Positions 17,797 through 25,927 of a stretch of 64,000 nt of DNA are shown here, one piece after another. The DNA lies in NCBI RefSeq assembly GCF_013280595.1, contig NZ_JAAATY010000005.1, positions 248,001-312,000 on the forward strand. Direction: 5' to 3'. How positions within the stretch are numbered: the first letter of the stretch is position 1; the number at the start of each line of letters is the position of its first letter. The DNA comes from Kibdelosporangium persicum. Its GTDB lineage: Bacteria > Actinomycetota > Actinomycetes > Mycobacteriales > Pseudonocardiaceae. A program made the translations under genes and the position numbers. Below the pieces are notes generated by a model, which was given only the letters and a program-made list of their open reading frames with translations, made no database searches and had not been told where the DNA came from.

Positions 17797-18525
17797 TCAC
17801 CGGCGCGGGTCAGGTACCGCCCGGATGGCGAGGAATCCGCTCGGTTCGCTGGTCAGCCGCTCGTAGGTGGCCTGGCTGATCTCGGCCGCCTGGGGCTTCG
17901 GCCGCGGTTCGAGCAGCCGTTCGATGAGGAACCCCGCCTCGTGCAGCTCCTCGCACGTCCGCTCCAGCGGAGCGAGCCAGTAGCGGACCCGCCAGCCCTT
18001 GTTCCAGACCTCTTCGATCACGCGGACGTCGAAGTAGTTGCCGCCCTGCCGCAGCCAGTCACCCGTGGGATGCATCCGGGACAGCACGAGCGCGCCGTCC
18101 GGCCGCAGTACCCGCCGCAGCTCCCGGAGCGCCGCGGTCCGGTCGTCGACGTACTCCAGCGCCAGCGCGAACAACACGAGGTCGACTGAGCCGTCCGGCA
18201 GCCAGTCGAGCCGGTCGGCGAGGTCATGGACGCGAAACCGCCCCATCGGCTCCCGCTGCCGTGCCAGCTCGATCATGCGCGGGCTCTGGTCCAGCCCGAT
18301 CACCGTGGCGCCGCGCGTCACCAGCTCCTTGGCGTACAGTCCCGGTCCGCATGCCGCGTCGAGGACAACGCGGCCGGACACGTCGCCCAGCAGCTCCAGA
18401 CACGCGGGCCGGTCGTAGTGCGCGTTGTACAAGCCGTCCCGCGCGTGCTCAAGGAACTCGTCGGCGAACACGTCGTACTGCGGCTGCGAACCCACGGCGT
18501 CAGGCACACCATTAGAGTGCACCAT
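17797..18525 (-). CDS. Class I SAM-dependent methyltransferase
   Basis: 242 residues from ATG 18525; the frame extends to 18582 but overlaps the divergent gene's promoter and first codons. Motif I is VVLDAACGPGLYAKELVTRG, motif II acidic end IGLDQSPRMIELAR, motif IV SVDLVLFALALEYVDD and the post-motif LRELRRVLRPDGALVLSRMH. This is the Methyltransf_11/25 type acting on small molecules, related in layout to UbiE and toxic-compound methylases. The start lies only 22 bp from the arginase-fold gene on the opposite strand, so the two share a very short divergent promoter and are probably co-regulated. Confidence 0.88.
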   Translation of the reverse strand: MVHSNGVPDAVGSQPQYDVFADEFLEHARDGLYNAHYDRPACLELLGDVSGRVVLDAACGPGLYAKELVTRGATVIGLDQSPRMIELARQREPMGRFRVHDLADRLDWLPDGSVDLVLFALALEYVDDRTAALRELRRVLRPDGALVLSRMHPTGDWLRQGGNYFDVRVIEEVWNKGWRVRYWLAPLERTCEELHEAGFLIERLLEPRPKPQAAEISQATYERLTSEPSGFLAIRAVPDPRR

Positions 18526-18547
18526 TGATCCACTCTCGGGGGCTGGT

Positions 18548-19441
18548 ATGAGCACGATCGTCGTCCTGGACGCACCGTCCAACCTGGGTTTGCGGATGCC
18601 CGCGCCGGGTGTCGTGCCCGGCTGCTACAAGATGGCGGGTGCCTTGCGGGATCAGGGATTGCTCAGCCGGATCGGTGCTCGCGACGCCGGCTACGTCGTA
18701 CCGCCGCGGTACGACATCTCGGGCTGGTCGCCGGGCGACGGGATCTTCAACGCCTCCGGGATCGCGCGGTACGCCAAGCGTCTCGCCGAGCGCATCGCCG
18801 GGCATCTGGACCGCGGCGAGTTCCCGGTCGTACTGGGCGGCGACTGCAGCATCCTGCTCGGGCCGATGCTGACGCTGCGCCGCCGGGGCCGTTACGGATT
18901 GGCCTACTTCGACGGCAGCGCCGACTTCCTCCGCCTGGCGCAGGCCGGGCGGATCGGTGCGGCGGCGGGTGAGACGCTCGCGCTCGTCACCGGCAGGGGC
19001 CAGAAGGACGTCACCGACATCGACGGCCTGGGCCCGTACGTCCAGGACAGCGACATCGTGGTGCTGGGCAACCGTGACGAGGACGAGGACGTGCCCAACC
19101 TCGCCGAGGCGGGCATTCTGGGCCTGACGGCACCGCGGATCCAGGCCGAGGGCACCGCGACGGTGGCCGGACGGACCCTGGAGCGGTTCGACGGCCTGGA
19201 CGGGTTCTGGGTCCACGTGGACGTCGACGTGCTCGACATCGACGTGCTGCCCGCCGTGGACGCCCCGGACCCCGGCGGGCTGCGGTACCCGGACCTGATC
19301 GGCCTGCTGCGGCCGATGCTCGCGGACGAACGGTGCGTCGGCGTCAACGTGACGATCTACGATCCGGACCTCGACCCGGACGGCCGGTACGCCACGGAAC
19401 TCACCGACGCGATCGTCGCGGCGTTCAGTCCACGAGGCTGA
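18548..19441 (+). CDS. Arginase/agmatinase-fold (ureohydrolase family) protein with altered metal site
   Basis: 297 residues from ATG 18548. The ureohydrolase pattern is clear: VVLGGDCSILLGPML for the first metal loop, YFDGSADFLRL for the second, and WVHVDVDVLDIDVLPA for the third. In arginase the ligands are GGDHS, DAHxD and DxD. Here the first His is Cys (a variant I recall in one subfamily) and the His of the second motif is Ser (DGSAD), which should weaken one Mn site. A formiminoglutamase- or guanidinobutyrase-like role is possible but unproven. The last 17 bp overlap the convergent AlaX gene. Confidence 0.8.
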   Translation: MSTIVVLDAPSNLGLRMPAPGVVPGCYKMAGALRDQGLLSRIGARDAGYVVPPRYDISGWSPGDGIFNASGIARYAKRLAERIAGHLDRGEFPVVLGGDCSILLGPMLTLRRRGRYGLAYFDGSADFLRLAQAGRIGAAAGETLALVTGRGQKDVTDIDGLGPYVQDSDIVVLGNRDEDEDVPNLAEAGILGLTAPRIQAEGTATVAGRTLERFDGLDGFWVHVDVDVLDIDVLPAVDAPDPGGLRYPDLIGLLRPMLADERCVGVNVTIYDPDLDPDGRYATELTDAIVAAFSPRG

Positions 19442-20168
19442 TCCGCACGCGGCGGTTCTGCCTGCCCTTGTTCTCCACTTTGGTCACGCGAATCCGCCCG
19501 ATCTGCGCGGTCGACGCGACGTGCGTGCCGCCGTCCGCCTGCACGTCCAGCCCGACGATGTCGACGATGCGCAGTTCCGGCTCGTCCGGCGGGCTGACGC
19601 CCATGGTCTTGACCAGTTCGGGGTTGGCCAACGCCTCGGCGCGCGGCAGGAACCGGACGTCGATGCGCCGGTCGGCCTCGATCTCGCGGTTGACCGCGTC
19701 CTCGATGGTGGCCTTGAAGTTCGGCGGCAGCTCGGGCAGGTTGAAGTCCATCCTGGCCTCGCCCGGCTCCATGTTGCCGCCGGTGACCAGTGCGCCGAAG
19801 TCACGGAACACCGTGCCGCACAGGACATGCAGGCCGGAGTGTGTCCTCATCAGACTCGTGCGGCGGTCGTCGTCCAGCGCGCCCTGCACGACGGTGCCCA
19901 CCGGCGGGACCGGCTCGCCCGGCTCGGGCAGCAGGAACAGGTCCTCGCCCTTGCGTGTGCCGGCGATCCGCGTGCGAACTCCTTGCCACAGCAGCACACC
20001 ATGGTCCGGCGGCTGCCCTCCCCCACCCGGGTAGAACGCCGAGCGGTCCAGCACGATCCCGGCTTCCGGGTCGTCCGGATCCGACCACAGGACCGTGCAC
20101 TCCCACTCGCGGACCGTCGGGTCCTCCCAGTCCAGCCGGTACGTCCGGCCGTGATGACCAATACCCAT
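19425..20168 (-). CDS. Stand-alone alanyl-tRNA editing protein (AlaX type)
   Basis: 247 residues, related to the editing domain of AlaRS (threonyl/alanyl-tRNA synthetase second additional domain). The N-terminal part has DRSAFYPGGGGQPPDHG, a family landmark. Zinc ligands come from RTHSGLHVLCG (HxxxH) and the later QADGGTHVAST, where the usual Cys is Asp. It should hydrolyse mischarged Ser- or Gly-tRNA(Ala) in the cytosol. It overlaps the convergent arginase-fold gene by 17 bp and is followed across a 14-bp gap by the ClpS-linked gene pair on the same strand. Since those genes lie upstream of it in transcription terms only if read from 20874 leftwards, co-transcription is possible. Confidence 0.88.
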   Translation of the reverse strand: MGIGHHGRTYRLDWEDPTVREWECTVLWSDPDDPEAGIVLDRSAFYPGGGGQPPDHGVLLWQGVRTRIAGTRKGEDLFLLPEPGEPVPPVGTVVQGALDDDRRTSLMRTHSGLHVLCGTVFRDFGALVTGGNMEPGEARMDFNLPELPPNFKATIEDAVNREIEADRRIDVRFLPRAEALANPELVKTMGVSPPDEPELRIVDIVGLDVQADGGTHVASTAQIGRIRVTKVENKGRQNRRVRISLVD

Positions 20169-20182
20169 GCCGACAACCTACT

Positions 20183-20638
20183 TCAGCCGTTGAGCTTGTC
20201 CCTGATCAACGGCTGGAACCAGCGGCCGGCCAGTTCGTCGTGCAATGTCAGGGCCCGGACGAAGATGTCCTCGGCGATCGGCGCCGCCGGGACGTCACCG
20301 CGACGGGACCGCAACATCAGCCGCAGGTGCGCCAGGGTGACGACGAGGTCGTCGAAGTGGGACTGGTCGCAGCCTTCCTGACACACGTGTCCCCACCGCT
20401 CAAGCGCACGGCACACCGCGGCGAAGACCTCGGCGCGCATGTGGCTCTCATGCCGTTCCCGGAACGCCCCCGCGATGGCCGGGTCCGGCGAGACGGGTGC
20501 GAACAGGGCGGCGAGCGCCTGCGGGCCGCCGAGTTTGGGCGAGAACACCCCGGCGGACGGGAGTCTGCGCGCGGGACCGCCTTGCAGGGTCTCGGCGAGC
20601 AACTGCACGGCCTCGTAGATCACGCGATCCGACGTCAC
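20183..20638 (-). CDS. Uncharacterised protein translationally coupled to a ClpS-like adaptor
   Basis: 151 residues from GTG 20638, whose first bases overlap the clpS stop codon (GTGA). I do not recognise a family. It looks all-helical and soluble, with segments VIYEAVQLLAETLQ, PQALAALFAPVSPD, HMRAEVFAAVCRALERWGHV and FDDLVVTLAHLRLML, plus a Cys pair in HVCQEGCDQSH. It is not the DUF2017 protein that usually follows clpS in actinobacteria. The coupling argues for stoichiometric production with the ClpS-like protein, for example as a partner or a substrate-specific co-adaptor. The longer frame to 20860 is ClpS DNA in another frame. Confidence 0.65.
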   Translation of the reverse strand: MTSDRVIYEAVQLLAETLQGGPARRLPSAGVFSPKLGGPQALAALFAPVSPDPAIAGAFRERHESHMRAEVFAAVCRALERWGHVCQEGCDQSHFDDLVVTLAHLRLMLRSRRGDVPAAPIAEDIFVRALTLHDELAGRWFQPLIRDKLNG

Positions 20639-20874
20639 TCCGGGACCACCCCGCTGTGCAGGCCGAACACCTGCATCCGGGCGGCGGTCAACTCGGCGTC
20701 CTCCAGGTCGTCGTAGCGGCCGACTTCCGCGACGCCGCGCGCGTCCACTTCGTGCGGCAGGTCGAGCGCGGTGCCGAGCGGCAGACCGACCACCCGGTGC
20801 AACACGAACGCTACGGTGGCCGGGGTGTTGGTGTCGTCGTCCCACAACACCACGCGCCATCTTCCACTGCTCAT
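20635..20874 (-). CDS. Divergent ClpS-like N-degron adaptor
   Basis: 79 residues. The ClpS core is recognisable: WRVVLWDDDTNTPATVAFVL, then a helix, then LPHEVDARGVAEVGRYDDLE and LTAARMQVFGLHS. Canonical ClpS reads VILxNDDxTPMEFV and VHxxGxxxxG. Here the substrate-pocket Asn is Asp (WDDD) while TP and the pocket His are kept, so N-degron preference may differ or be lost. It should bind the ClpC N-domain in the cytosol and steer substrates to ClpCP. There is no SD: GATAAT ends 7 bp before the ATG, so a leaderless mRNA is likely. It overlaps the next gene by 4 bp. Confidence 0.72.
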   Translation of the reverse strand: MSSGRWRVVLWDDDTNTPATVAFVLHRVVGLPLGTALDLPHEVDARGVAEVGRYDDLEDAELTAARMQVFGLHSGVVPE

Positions 20875-20920
20875 GAATGCATTATCGGGGCATTGACGAC
20901 GGCGCGGGCATGCCTCACGA

Positions 20921-20949
20921 TTGACTAGCTACTCACGAGTAGGTACACC
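20921..20949 (+). promoter_or_regulatory. Candidate promoter with palindromic operator for the SGNH hydrolase gene
   Basis: TTGACT (20921-20926) and TACACC (20944-20949) are spaced 17 bp and sit 25 bp before the ATG at 20974. The spacer contains CTACTC-AC-GAGTAG (20929-20942), a perfect 6-bp inverted repeat, so a repressor could block RNA polymerase there. The promoter assignment is by eye. Confidence 0.5.
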
Positions 20950-20973
20950 CGTCGTCGATGCCGGAGCGTGCCC

Positions 20974-21825
20974 ATGCCCCGCCGTGCCCTGCTGTCCCTT
21001 GCCGCGGCCACCCTGACTCTCGTCGCCGCGTCCCCTGCCGCCCAGGCCGAACCCCTGACCTACGTCGCACTCGGCGACTCCTACAGCGCGGCGTCCGGTG
21101 TCCTGCCGGTCGACCCCACCGCGCCGCTGCTCTGCCTGCGCTCAACCCGCAACTACCCGCACGTCATCGCTGCCCGGACCGGCGCACAGCTGACCGACGT
21201 CACGTGCGGCGCCGCCGACACCAACGACTTCACCGCCGCCCAGTACCCGGGCGTCCCGCCACAGCTCGACGCCGTCAGCGCGGACACCGACCTGATCACG
21301 ATGACCATCGGCGGCAACGACAGCAACGTGTTCATCGGTGCCCTGCTGGCCTGTGGCGCGGCCGGCATCCTGAGCCTCGGCCAAGGCAGCCCGTGCAAGG
21401 ACCAGCACGGCTCCAGCTTCGAGGACACCATCCGCACCAAGACGTACCCGTCGCTGGTCAGCGCGTTGCGGGCGGTACGCGCCAAGGCACCCGGCGCCGA
21501 AGTGGGTATCCTCGGCTACCCGTGGATCCTGCCGCCGACCGGCGGATGCTTCACCAGGATGCCGGTCGCCCACGGCGACGTACCGTACCTGCGTTCCCTT
21601 CAGGCGACCCTGAACGACGCAGTCCGCCGCGCGGCCGCCGAAACCGGCGCGACCTATGTGGACATGAACACCGTGTCGGAAGGGCATGACGCCTGCCAGC
21701 CGTTGGGCGTCCGCTGGATCGAACCCGTACTGCACACGACGAACCCCGTTGTCGTGCACCCGAACGCGCTCGGCGAGGCGAAGATGGCCGCGCAGGCCGT
21801 CAAGGTCCTCGGTCTGTCTTCATAG
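20974..21825 (+). CDS. Secreted SGNH/GDSL-family lipase-esterase
   Basis: 283 residues from ATG 20974 (GGAG 8 bp upstream fits better than the GTG at 20968). The signal peptide runs over about 1-25 (RRALLSLAAATLTLVAASPA, then AQA). Block I is YVALGDSYSAASG with the nucleophilic Ser; block III is ITMTIGGNDSNVF with the oxyanion Gly/Asn; and block V is VVVHPNALGEAKMA with the catalytic His. Six Cys are consistent with the three disulphides of Streptomyces-type extracellular lipases (SGNH, Rimosus/SCO7513 group). Probably an extracellular esterase on lipids or acetylated polymers. Confidence 0.92.
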   Translation: MPRRALLSLAAATLTLVAASPAAQAEPLTYVALGDSYSAASGVLPVDPTAPLLCLRSTRNYPHVIAARTGAQLTDVTCGAADTNDFTAAQYPGVPPQLDAVSADTDLITMTIGGNDSNVFIGALLACGAAGILSLGQGSPCKDQHGSSFEDTIRTKTYPSLVSALRAVRAKAPGAEVGILGYPWILPPTGGCFTRMPVAHGDVPYLRSLQATLNDAVRRAAAETGATYVDMNTVSEGHDACQPLGVRWIEPVLHTTNPVVVHPNALGEAKMAAQAVKVLGLSS

Positions 21826-21835
21826 GACACCAGCA

Positions 21836-21867
21836 CGGGTGCCCCCGCTGACGTCCGGGGGCACCCG
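21836..21867. terminator. Bidirectional hairpin terminator between convergent genes
   Basis: CGGGTGCCCCC (21836-21846) pairs perfectly with GGGGGCACCCG (21857-21867) across a 10-nt loop. It is centred between the SGNH hydrolase stop and the SDR stop. Confidence 0.85.
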
Positions 21868-21878
21868 ACGGCGTCCGA

Positions 21879-22628
21879 TCAGCCGTAGCAGGCGCCGAAC
21901 GAGATGTTCACCTGCGTCGACGTGATGCTGCGGCCCTTCTCCGAAGCGACAAAAGCGGCCACGCTGCCCACGTCCGACATGGTCGCCGCCCGCTTGAACG
22001 GCGAGTTGTCGATGATGCTCTGCCTGGGCCCTTCCATCTCGGGGATGTCCGGGAACGTGTCGATGATGCCGCCGGTCAGCAGCGTCACGGTGCGGACGCC
22101 GTGCGGCGCCAGCTCCACGGCCCACTGCCTGCGCAGTGACTCGACGGCGTCGAAGCCGACCTGCACGTTGCCCAGGCCGGGGCTGGTGTTCGCGTTGTCC
22201 GACCCACCGAAGAACAGCAGCACCCCGGACTCCTGCTTGACCATGTGCCGGGCCGCGGCCTTCGTGGTGATCAGCTGCGAGGTCAGCGCCTTGCCGATGG
22301 CGGCGACGAAGTCGGGCGTCGAGATGTCGGCCAGCGGCTGGAAGATCCCCTCCTGGGTGATGACGTTGACCGAGATGTCCACACTGCCGGTCTTCTCCAC
22401 CACGGTGTCGATGTGGTCGTTCACGGCGGCCGCGTCCAGCGCGTCGACCACGGCCGTCTCGGCCTGCCCGCCCGCGCCCCGGATCCTGTCCGCGACCGCC
22501 TCGAGCTTCGCCGGCGTCCGGCCGGCCAGGAAGACCCGGGCGCCCTCGGCGGCGAAGGCACCGGCCATCGCACCGCCGATCGAGCCGCCGCCACCGTAGA
22601 TCACCGCGGTCTTGTTCTCCAGCAACAT
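21879..22628 (-). CDS. SDR-fold protein lacking the catalytic Tyr-Lys (probable pseudo-enzyme)
   Basis: 249 residues, whole Rossmann fold. The cofactor loop is VIYGGGGSIGGAMAGAFAAE, close to TGxxxGIG, and VFLAGRTPAK suits NADP(H). The usual NNAG reads VNVITQE. Aligning QVGFDAVESLRRQWAVEL with the classical YxxxK helix puts Val at the Tyr and Phe at the Lys position, so normal dehydrogenase chemistry looks impossible. It may be a binding protein or use another mechanism, as some SDR-like regulators do. The SD AAAGGAGAAG is strong. It lies 101 bp after the LAL regulator on the same strand and may be its target or co-transcribed. Confidence 0.8.
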   Translation of the reverse strand: MLLENKTAVIYGGGGSIGGAMAGAFAAEGARVFLAGRTPAKLEAVADRIRGAGGQAETAVVDALDAAAVNDHIDTVVEKTGSVDISVNVITQEGIFQPLADISTPDFVAAIGKALTSQLITTKAAARHMVKQESGVLLFFGGSDNANTSPGLGNVQVGFDAVESLRRQWAVELAPHGVRTVTLLTGGIIDTFPDIPEMEGPRQSIIDNSPFKRAATMSDVGSVAAFVASEKGRSITSTQVNISFGACYG

Positions 22629-22729
22629 CAGCTTCTCCTTTCGTTGCCAGAGAAGCTATGGCCCGGGCACACCGGTGCACATCGGTCACGCGACTGGCGT
22701 TGGGGCTCCTCGCCCGGCCGGCGGTTAAG

Positions 22730-25465
22730 TCATCCGAGCCCGAGCTGCGCCAACTCGATCCGTCGGGTGACCCCCAGTTTCGGGTACGCGCGGTACAGGT
22801 GGTGGCCGATCGTGCGCGGGCTGAGGAACAGTTGCGCGCCGATCTCCTTGTTGCTCAGCCCGGCCGCCGCCAGTCGAACGACTTGCACCTCCTGCGGTGT
22901 CAGGTTCTTCAGTGGATCGTCGGCGACCGGTTCGAGCGTCGGCCGCTCACCCAGTGCGGCGAGTTCGCTCGTCGCACGCGCTTCCCACGTGCACGCGCCC
23001 AGCCGCTTGAACCCGGCCAACGCGTCGTCCAGCTCAGCTCGCGCCTCGCCACGGCGGCGTCTGCGACGTAGCCACTCCCCGTACAGCAACTGGGTCCTGG
23101 CCTGGTCGAACCGGCCGCCGTGCTTGTCGTGCAGGTCCAGTGCGGCCCGGTAGTGCTCCTCGGAGTCCTCGATCATCGCCTGGCAGCGCCGCAGCAGTGC
23201 GGTCGCGAGCGGCGTGTCCACGTGCTCCGCCCACCGCTTGAACGTCGCGAACTGGTCCGCGACGCGTCCCGGGTCACCGTCCCGCACCGCCGCCTCCACC
23301 AGGTCGGCGACCGCGCGGATAAGGAAGTCGTACTTCGCGGGACCGACGCACACGGCGTGCAGCGCGTCGAATGCCTCCCGGTACCGTCCCGCGGCGAGAT
23401 CGAGCAGGCCAAGACCCCAGGAGATCAACGCGGCGCCGACCGCGTGCCGTCCGTCGAGCACCGGCAGCACCTCGGCGGCCAGTTCGCGGCATCGCGGTTC
23501 GTCGCCCGTCACCGCGGCAAGCCAGACGGAGGTCGCCCGTAACACCGCGATTTCCATGTCCATCCCGAACTCGGTGCTGAGCGACACCGCCTCGGCCAGG
23601 CAGGTCTGCGCCGCGAGGAAGTCGCCGCGCAGCGCCTGGGCCACCGCGGCGATCTCCTGCGCGTACGGGATCCACGTCAACGCCCCGCTGGCACGCACCT
23701 CGGCCAGCAACACGTCGATGACCGCGACCGCCGCGTCGTCCTCGGCCAGCATCAGCGCGCTGAACCCGGCCACGACCCGGTGGACGTAGTCCGCGTCGCG
23801 GCCACGCGCGACGTTGATCATCACCCGGAGCGGGCCGACGGCGTTCTCCGGCCGGCCGGCCAGCAGATCGGCCCAGGCGACCTGGGCCTCGGCGGCCGCG
23901 CGCGCCCCGGACTCCGGCGGCAGCCGCAGCCCGGCCATCAACCGCCCGCCCTCGGCGATCAGCGGCAGCGCACCGGCGTCCCGCCCGGCGCAGATCATCT
24001 CCGTCAGCATGACGACCGCGCGTTCGGGGTCGCTGTCCATGACCAGCCGAGCCGCCTCCGAGGCGAGTGCGGCGTCCGCGACGGGAGAGGTCCGCTCGTA
24101 TTCGATCTGGCCACGCAGCAGCGTCGCTTCCGCGACAAGAGCTGGGTCCTTGGTGAGCGATCCGACTTCCGTGGCCAGGCGCGCGGCACGGTCGGGTTTG
24201 CCCGCGTCGTAGGCCGCGAGCGCGGCCTTGGCGATGCGGCGGGCCTTGCGCTCCGGGTCCACGCTCAACCGGCCGGCCCGGTCGTACGCGGCGGACACCG
24301 CCATGGCGCCGCCTCGGCGTTCCGCCCGTAACGCGGTTCGCTCCAGTTCGGCGGCCACTGTCTCGTCCGGTTCGGTGGTGGCCGCCGCGAGGTGCCAGGC
24401 GCGACGGTCGAGGACGTCCGGGGCGGTGAGTGCCTCGGCGAACGCCCGATGCACCGCGATCCGCTGGTGGTGGGTGGCGCACTGGTAGGCCGCGGCCCGG
24501 ACCAACGGGTGCCGGAACGCCAGCTCCCCGTCCGTCACGCTGATCAGACCGGCGCGCTCGGCCGCGTCCAGGTCGGACGTGTCCGCACCGACCGCACGGG
24601 CGACGCTCAGCACCGTGTCCATGCCGGCGAAGCGGTCGGCCGCGGCGACCAGCAGGATCGACTGGCACCTACCGGGCAGGCTGACGATCTGCTCGCGGAA
24701 CGTCTCCTGCACCCGTCGCGTGACCGGCAGCGGGCCGACCTGGTGCGCGGGCTCGGCACGCCCCGCACGCTGCGCGGCCAGCCGCGCCGCCCCCAGTTCG
24801 AGCAACGCGAGCGGATTCCCGTTGGCCTCCTCGAGAACCCATGCCCGCACCGGCGCGGTCAGCCCAGGACTGTTGCGGTCCAGCAGCCTGGCCGCCGCGT
24901 CCGGCGGCAGGCCGGGCAGCCGCAACTCCTCAAGGCCCGGTGTCGGAAACGGCACGGCCGTGTCGCGGACGGCGAACAGCAACGCGACCGGGTCCGCCTG
25001 GAACCGTCGAGCGGCGAACAGCAACGCGTCCGACGACCCACGGTCCAGCCATTGCGCGTCGTCGACCACGCACAACAACGGCTTCTCCGCGGCCAGCTCG
25101 GCGAGCAACGTCAACGTCGCCGCACCGATCAGGAACGGGTTGGTCGCCGCGGCGTCGCTCAGCCCGAACGCGCCGCGCAACGCGGCCGCCTGCGGAGCGG
25201 GCAGCAGATCAAGGCGATCCAGGTACGGGTAGAGCAGCAGGTGCAGAGCGCCGAACGCCAGCTCGGCCTCGGACTCGATACCCACGCCCCGCAGCACACG
25301 CATGCCTCCTGCGTGTGTCGCGGCCGTGGCCACCGCATGATCGAGCAGCGCCGACTTGCCTATCCCCGCCTCGCCTCGGATGACCACCGCCGCGCTGCGA
25401 CCGGAACACGCCTGCCCCAGTAACCGTTCGACGTGGTCCCGTTCGTCATCCCGGCCGACCAACAT
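22730..25465 (-). CDS. LAL-type LuxR-family transcriptional activator with AAA ATPase domain
   Basis: 911 residues. N-terminal ATPase: Walker A IRGEAGIGKSALLDHAVA and Walker B LLCVVDDAQWLDRGSSD, followed by the STAND-type region GLPPDAAARLLD and NGNPLALLELGAARL. The middle (about 380-820) is helical TPR-like and rich in Ala, the presumed signal-sensing part. The C-terminal LuxR HTH reads NLTPQEVQVVRLAAAGLSNK, then EIGAQLFLSPRTIGHHLYRA. LAL proteins are large activators of catabolic or antibiotic genes, typically ATP- and ligand-gated. The downstream SDR gene is the nearest candidate target. No biosynthetic cluster is visible around it. Confidence 0.93.
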   Translation of the reverse strand: MLVGRDDERDHVERLLGQACSGRSAAVVIRGEAGIGKSALLDHAVATAATHAGGMRVLRGVGIESEAELAFGALHLLLYPYLDRLDLLPAPQAAALRGAFGLSDAAATNPFLIGAATLTLLAELAAEKPLLCVVDDAQWLDRGSSDALLFAARRFQADPVALLFAVRDTAVPFPTPGLEELRLPGLPPDAAARLLDRNSPGLTAPVRAWVLEEANGNPLALLELGAARLAAQRAGRAEPAHQVGPLPVTRRVQETFREQIVSLPGRCQSILLVAAADRFAGMDTVLSVARAVGADTSDLDAAERAGLISVTDGELAFRHPLVRAAAYQCATHHQRIAVHRAFAEALTAPDVLDRRAWHLAAATTEPDETVAAELERTALRAERRGGAMAVSAAYDRAGRLSVDPERKARRIAKAALAAYDAGKPDRAARLATEVGSLTKDPALVAEATLLRGQIEYERTSPVADAALASEAARLVMDSDPERAVVMLTEMICAGRDAGALPLIAEGGRLMAGLRLPPESGARAAAEAQVAWADLLAGRPENAVGPLRVMINVARGRDADYVHRVVAGFSALMLAEDDAAVAVIDVLLAEVRASGALTWIPYAQEIAAVAQALRGDFLAAQTCLAEAVSLSTEFGMDMEIAVLRATSVWLAAVTGDEPRCRELAAEVLPVLDGRHAVGAALISWGLGLLDLAAGRYREAFDALHAVCVGPAKYDFLIRAVADLVEAAVRDGDPGRVADQFATFKRWAEHVDTPLATALLRRCQAMIEDSEEHYRAALDLHDKHGGRFDQARTQLLYGEWLRRRRRRGEARAELDDALAGFKRLGACTWEARATSELAALGERPTLEPVADDPLKNLTPQEVQVVRLAAAGLSNKEIGAQLFLSPRTIGHHLYRAYPKLGVTRRIELAQLGLG

Positions 25466-25565
25466 GGCACCGAAGCCTAGCTGCTGGAATCGCGCGGCAA
25501 TGGCGGCCGTGTGTCGTCGGCGGAGCCTTGACAGAAGACATCCGTCGCCCGATACTCAACCAAAC

Positions 25566-25577
25566 GGTTTATAAACC
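25566..25577. promoter_or_regulatory. Palindrome before the arsR-AHSA1 operon, probable ArsR operator
   Basis: GGTTTATAAACC is a perfect 12-bp palindrome 17 bp before the arsR start, inside an unusually AT-rich stretch with outer CAAC/GTTG arms (about 25557-25593). ArsR proteins commonly repress their own operon through such sites. Specific binding is inferred. Confidence 0.6.
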
Positions 25578-25594
25578 TGATAGTTGGGTGTTGA

Positions 25595-25927
25595 ATGGAC
25601 GACGAGCTCAGCCGGACGTTCGCGGCACTGGCCGACCCGACCCGGCGGGCGATCCTCGCCCGGCTCGCGGACGGCCCGGCGCCGGTGAACGAACTGGCAC
25701 AGCCGTTCGACATGACGCCGCAGGCGATCTCGAAGCACCTCAAGGTGCTGGAGTCCGCCGGGCTGATCAGCCGGAGCAGGCAGGGCCAGTGGCGGCCGTG
25801 CCGGCTCGAGGTCGCGCCGTTGGACGCGGTCACCGCGTGGATCGCGCGCTACCGCGCGGCCTGGGCGGACTCGTTCGACCGGCTCGAAGCGGAAATCAAG
25901 AAGATGCGGCACAAGGAGGACGGATGA
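25595..25927 (+). CDS. ArsR-family transcriptional repressor
   Basis: 110 residues, winged helix: ELSRTFAALADPTRRAILAR, then PVNELAQPFDMTPQAISKHL, then KVLESAGLISRSRQGQWRPC. It lacks the CxC metal site of ArsR/SmtB sensors and belongs to the non-metal group normally paired with AHSA1/SRPBCC genes. Its stop overlaps the ATG of the next gene (ATGA), so the three genes 25595-26869 form one operon. An unknown hydrophobic ligand, perhaps bound by the SRPBCC products, may be the signal. Confidence 0.9.
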   Translation: MDDELSRTFAALADPTRRAILARLADGPAPVNELAQPFDMTPQAISKHLKVLESAGLISRSRQGQWRPCRLEVAPLDAVTAWIARYRAAWADSFDRLEAEIKKMRHKEDG

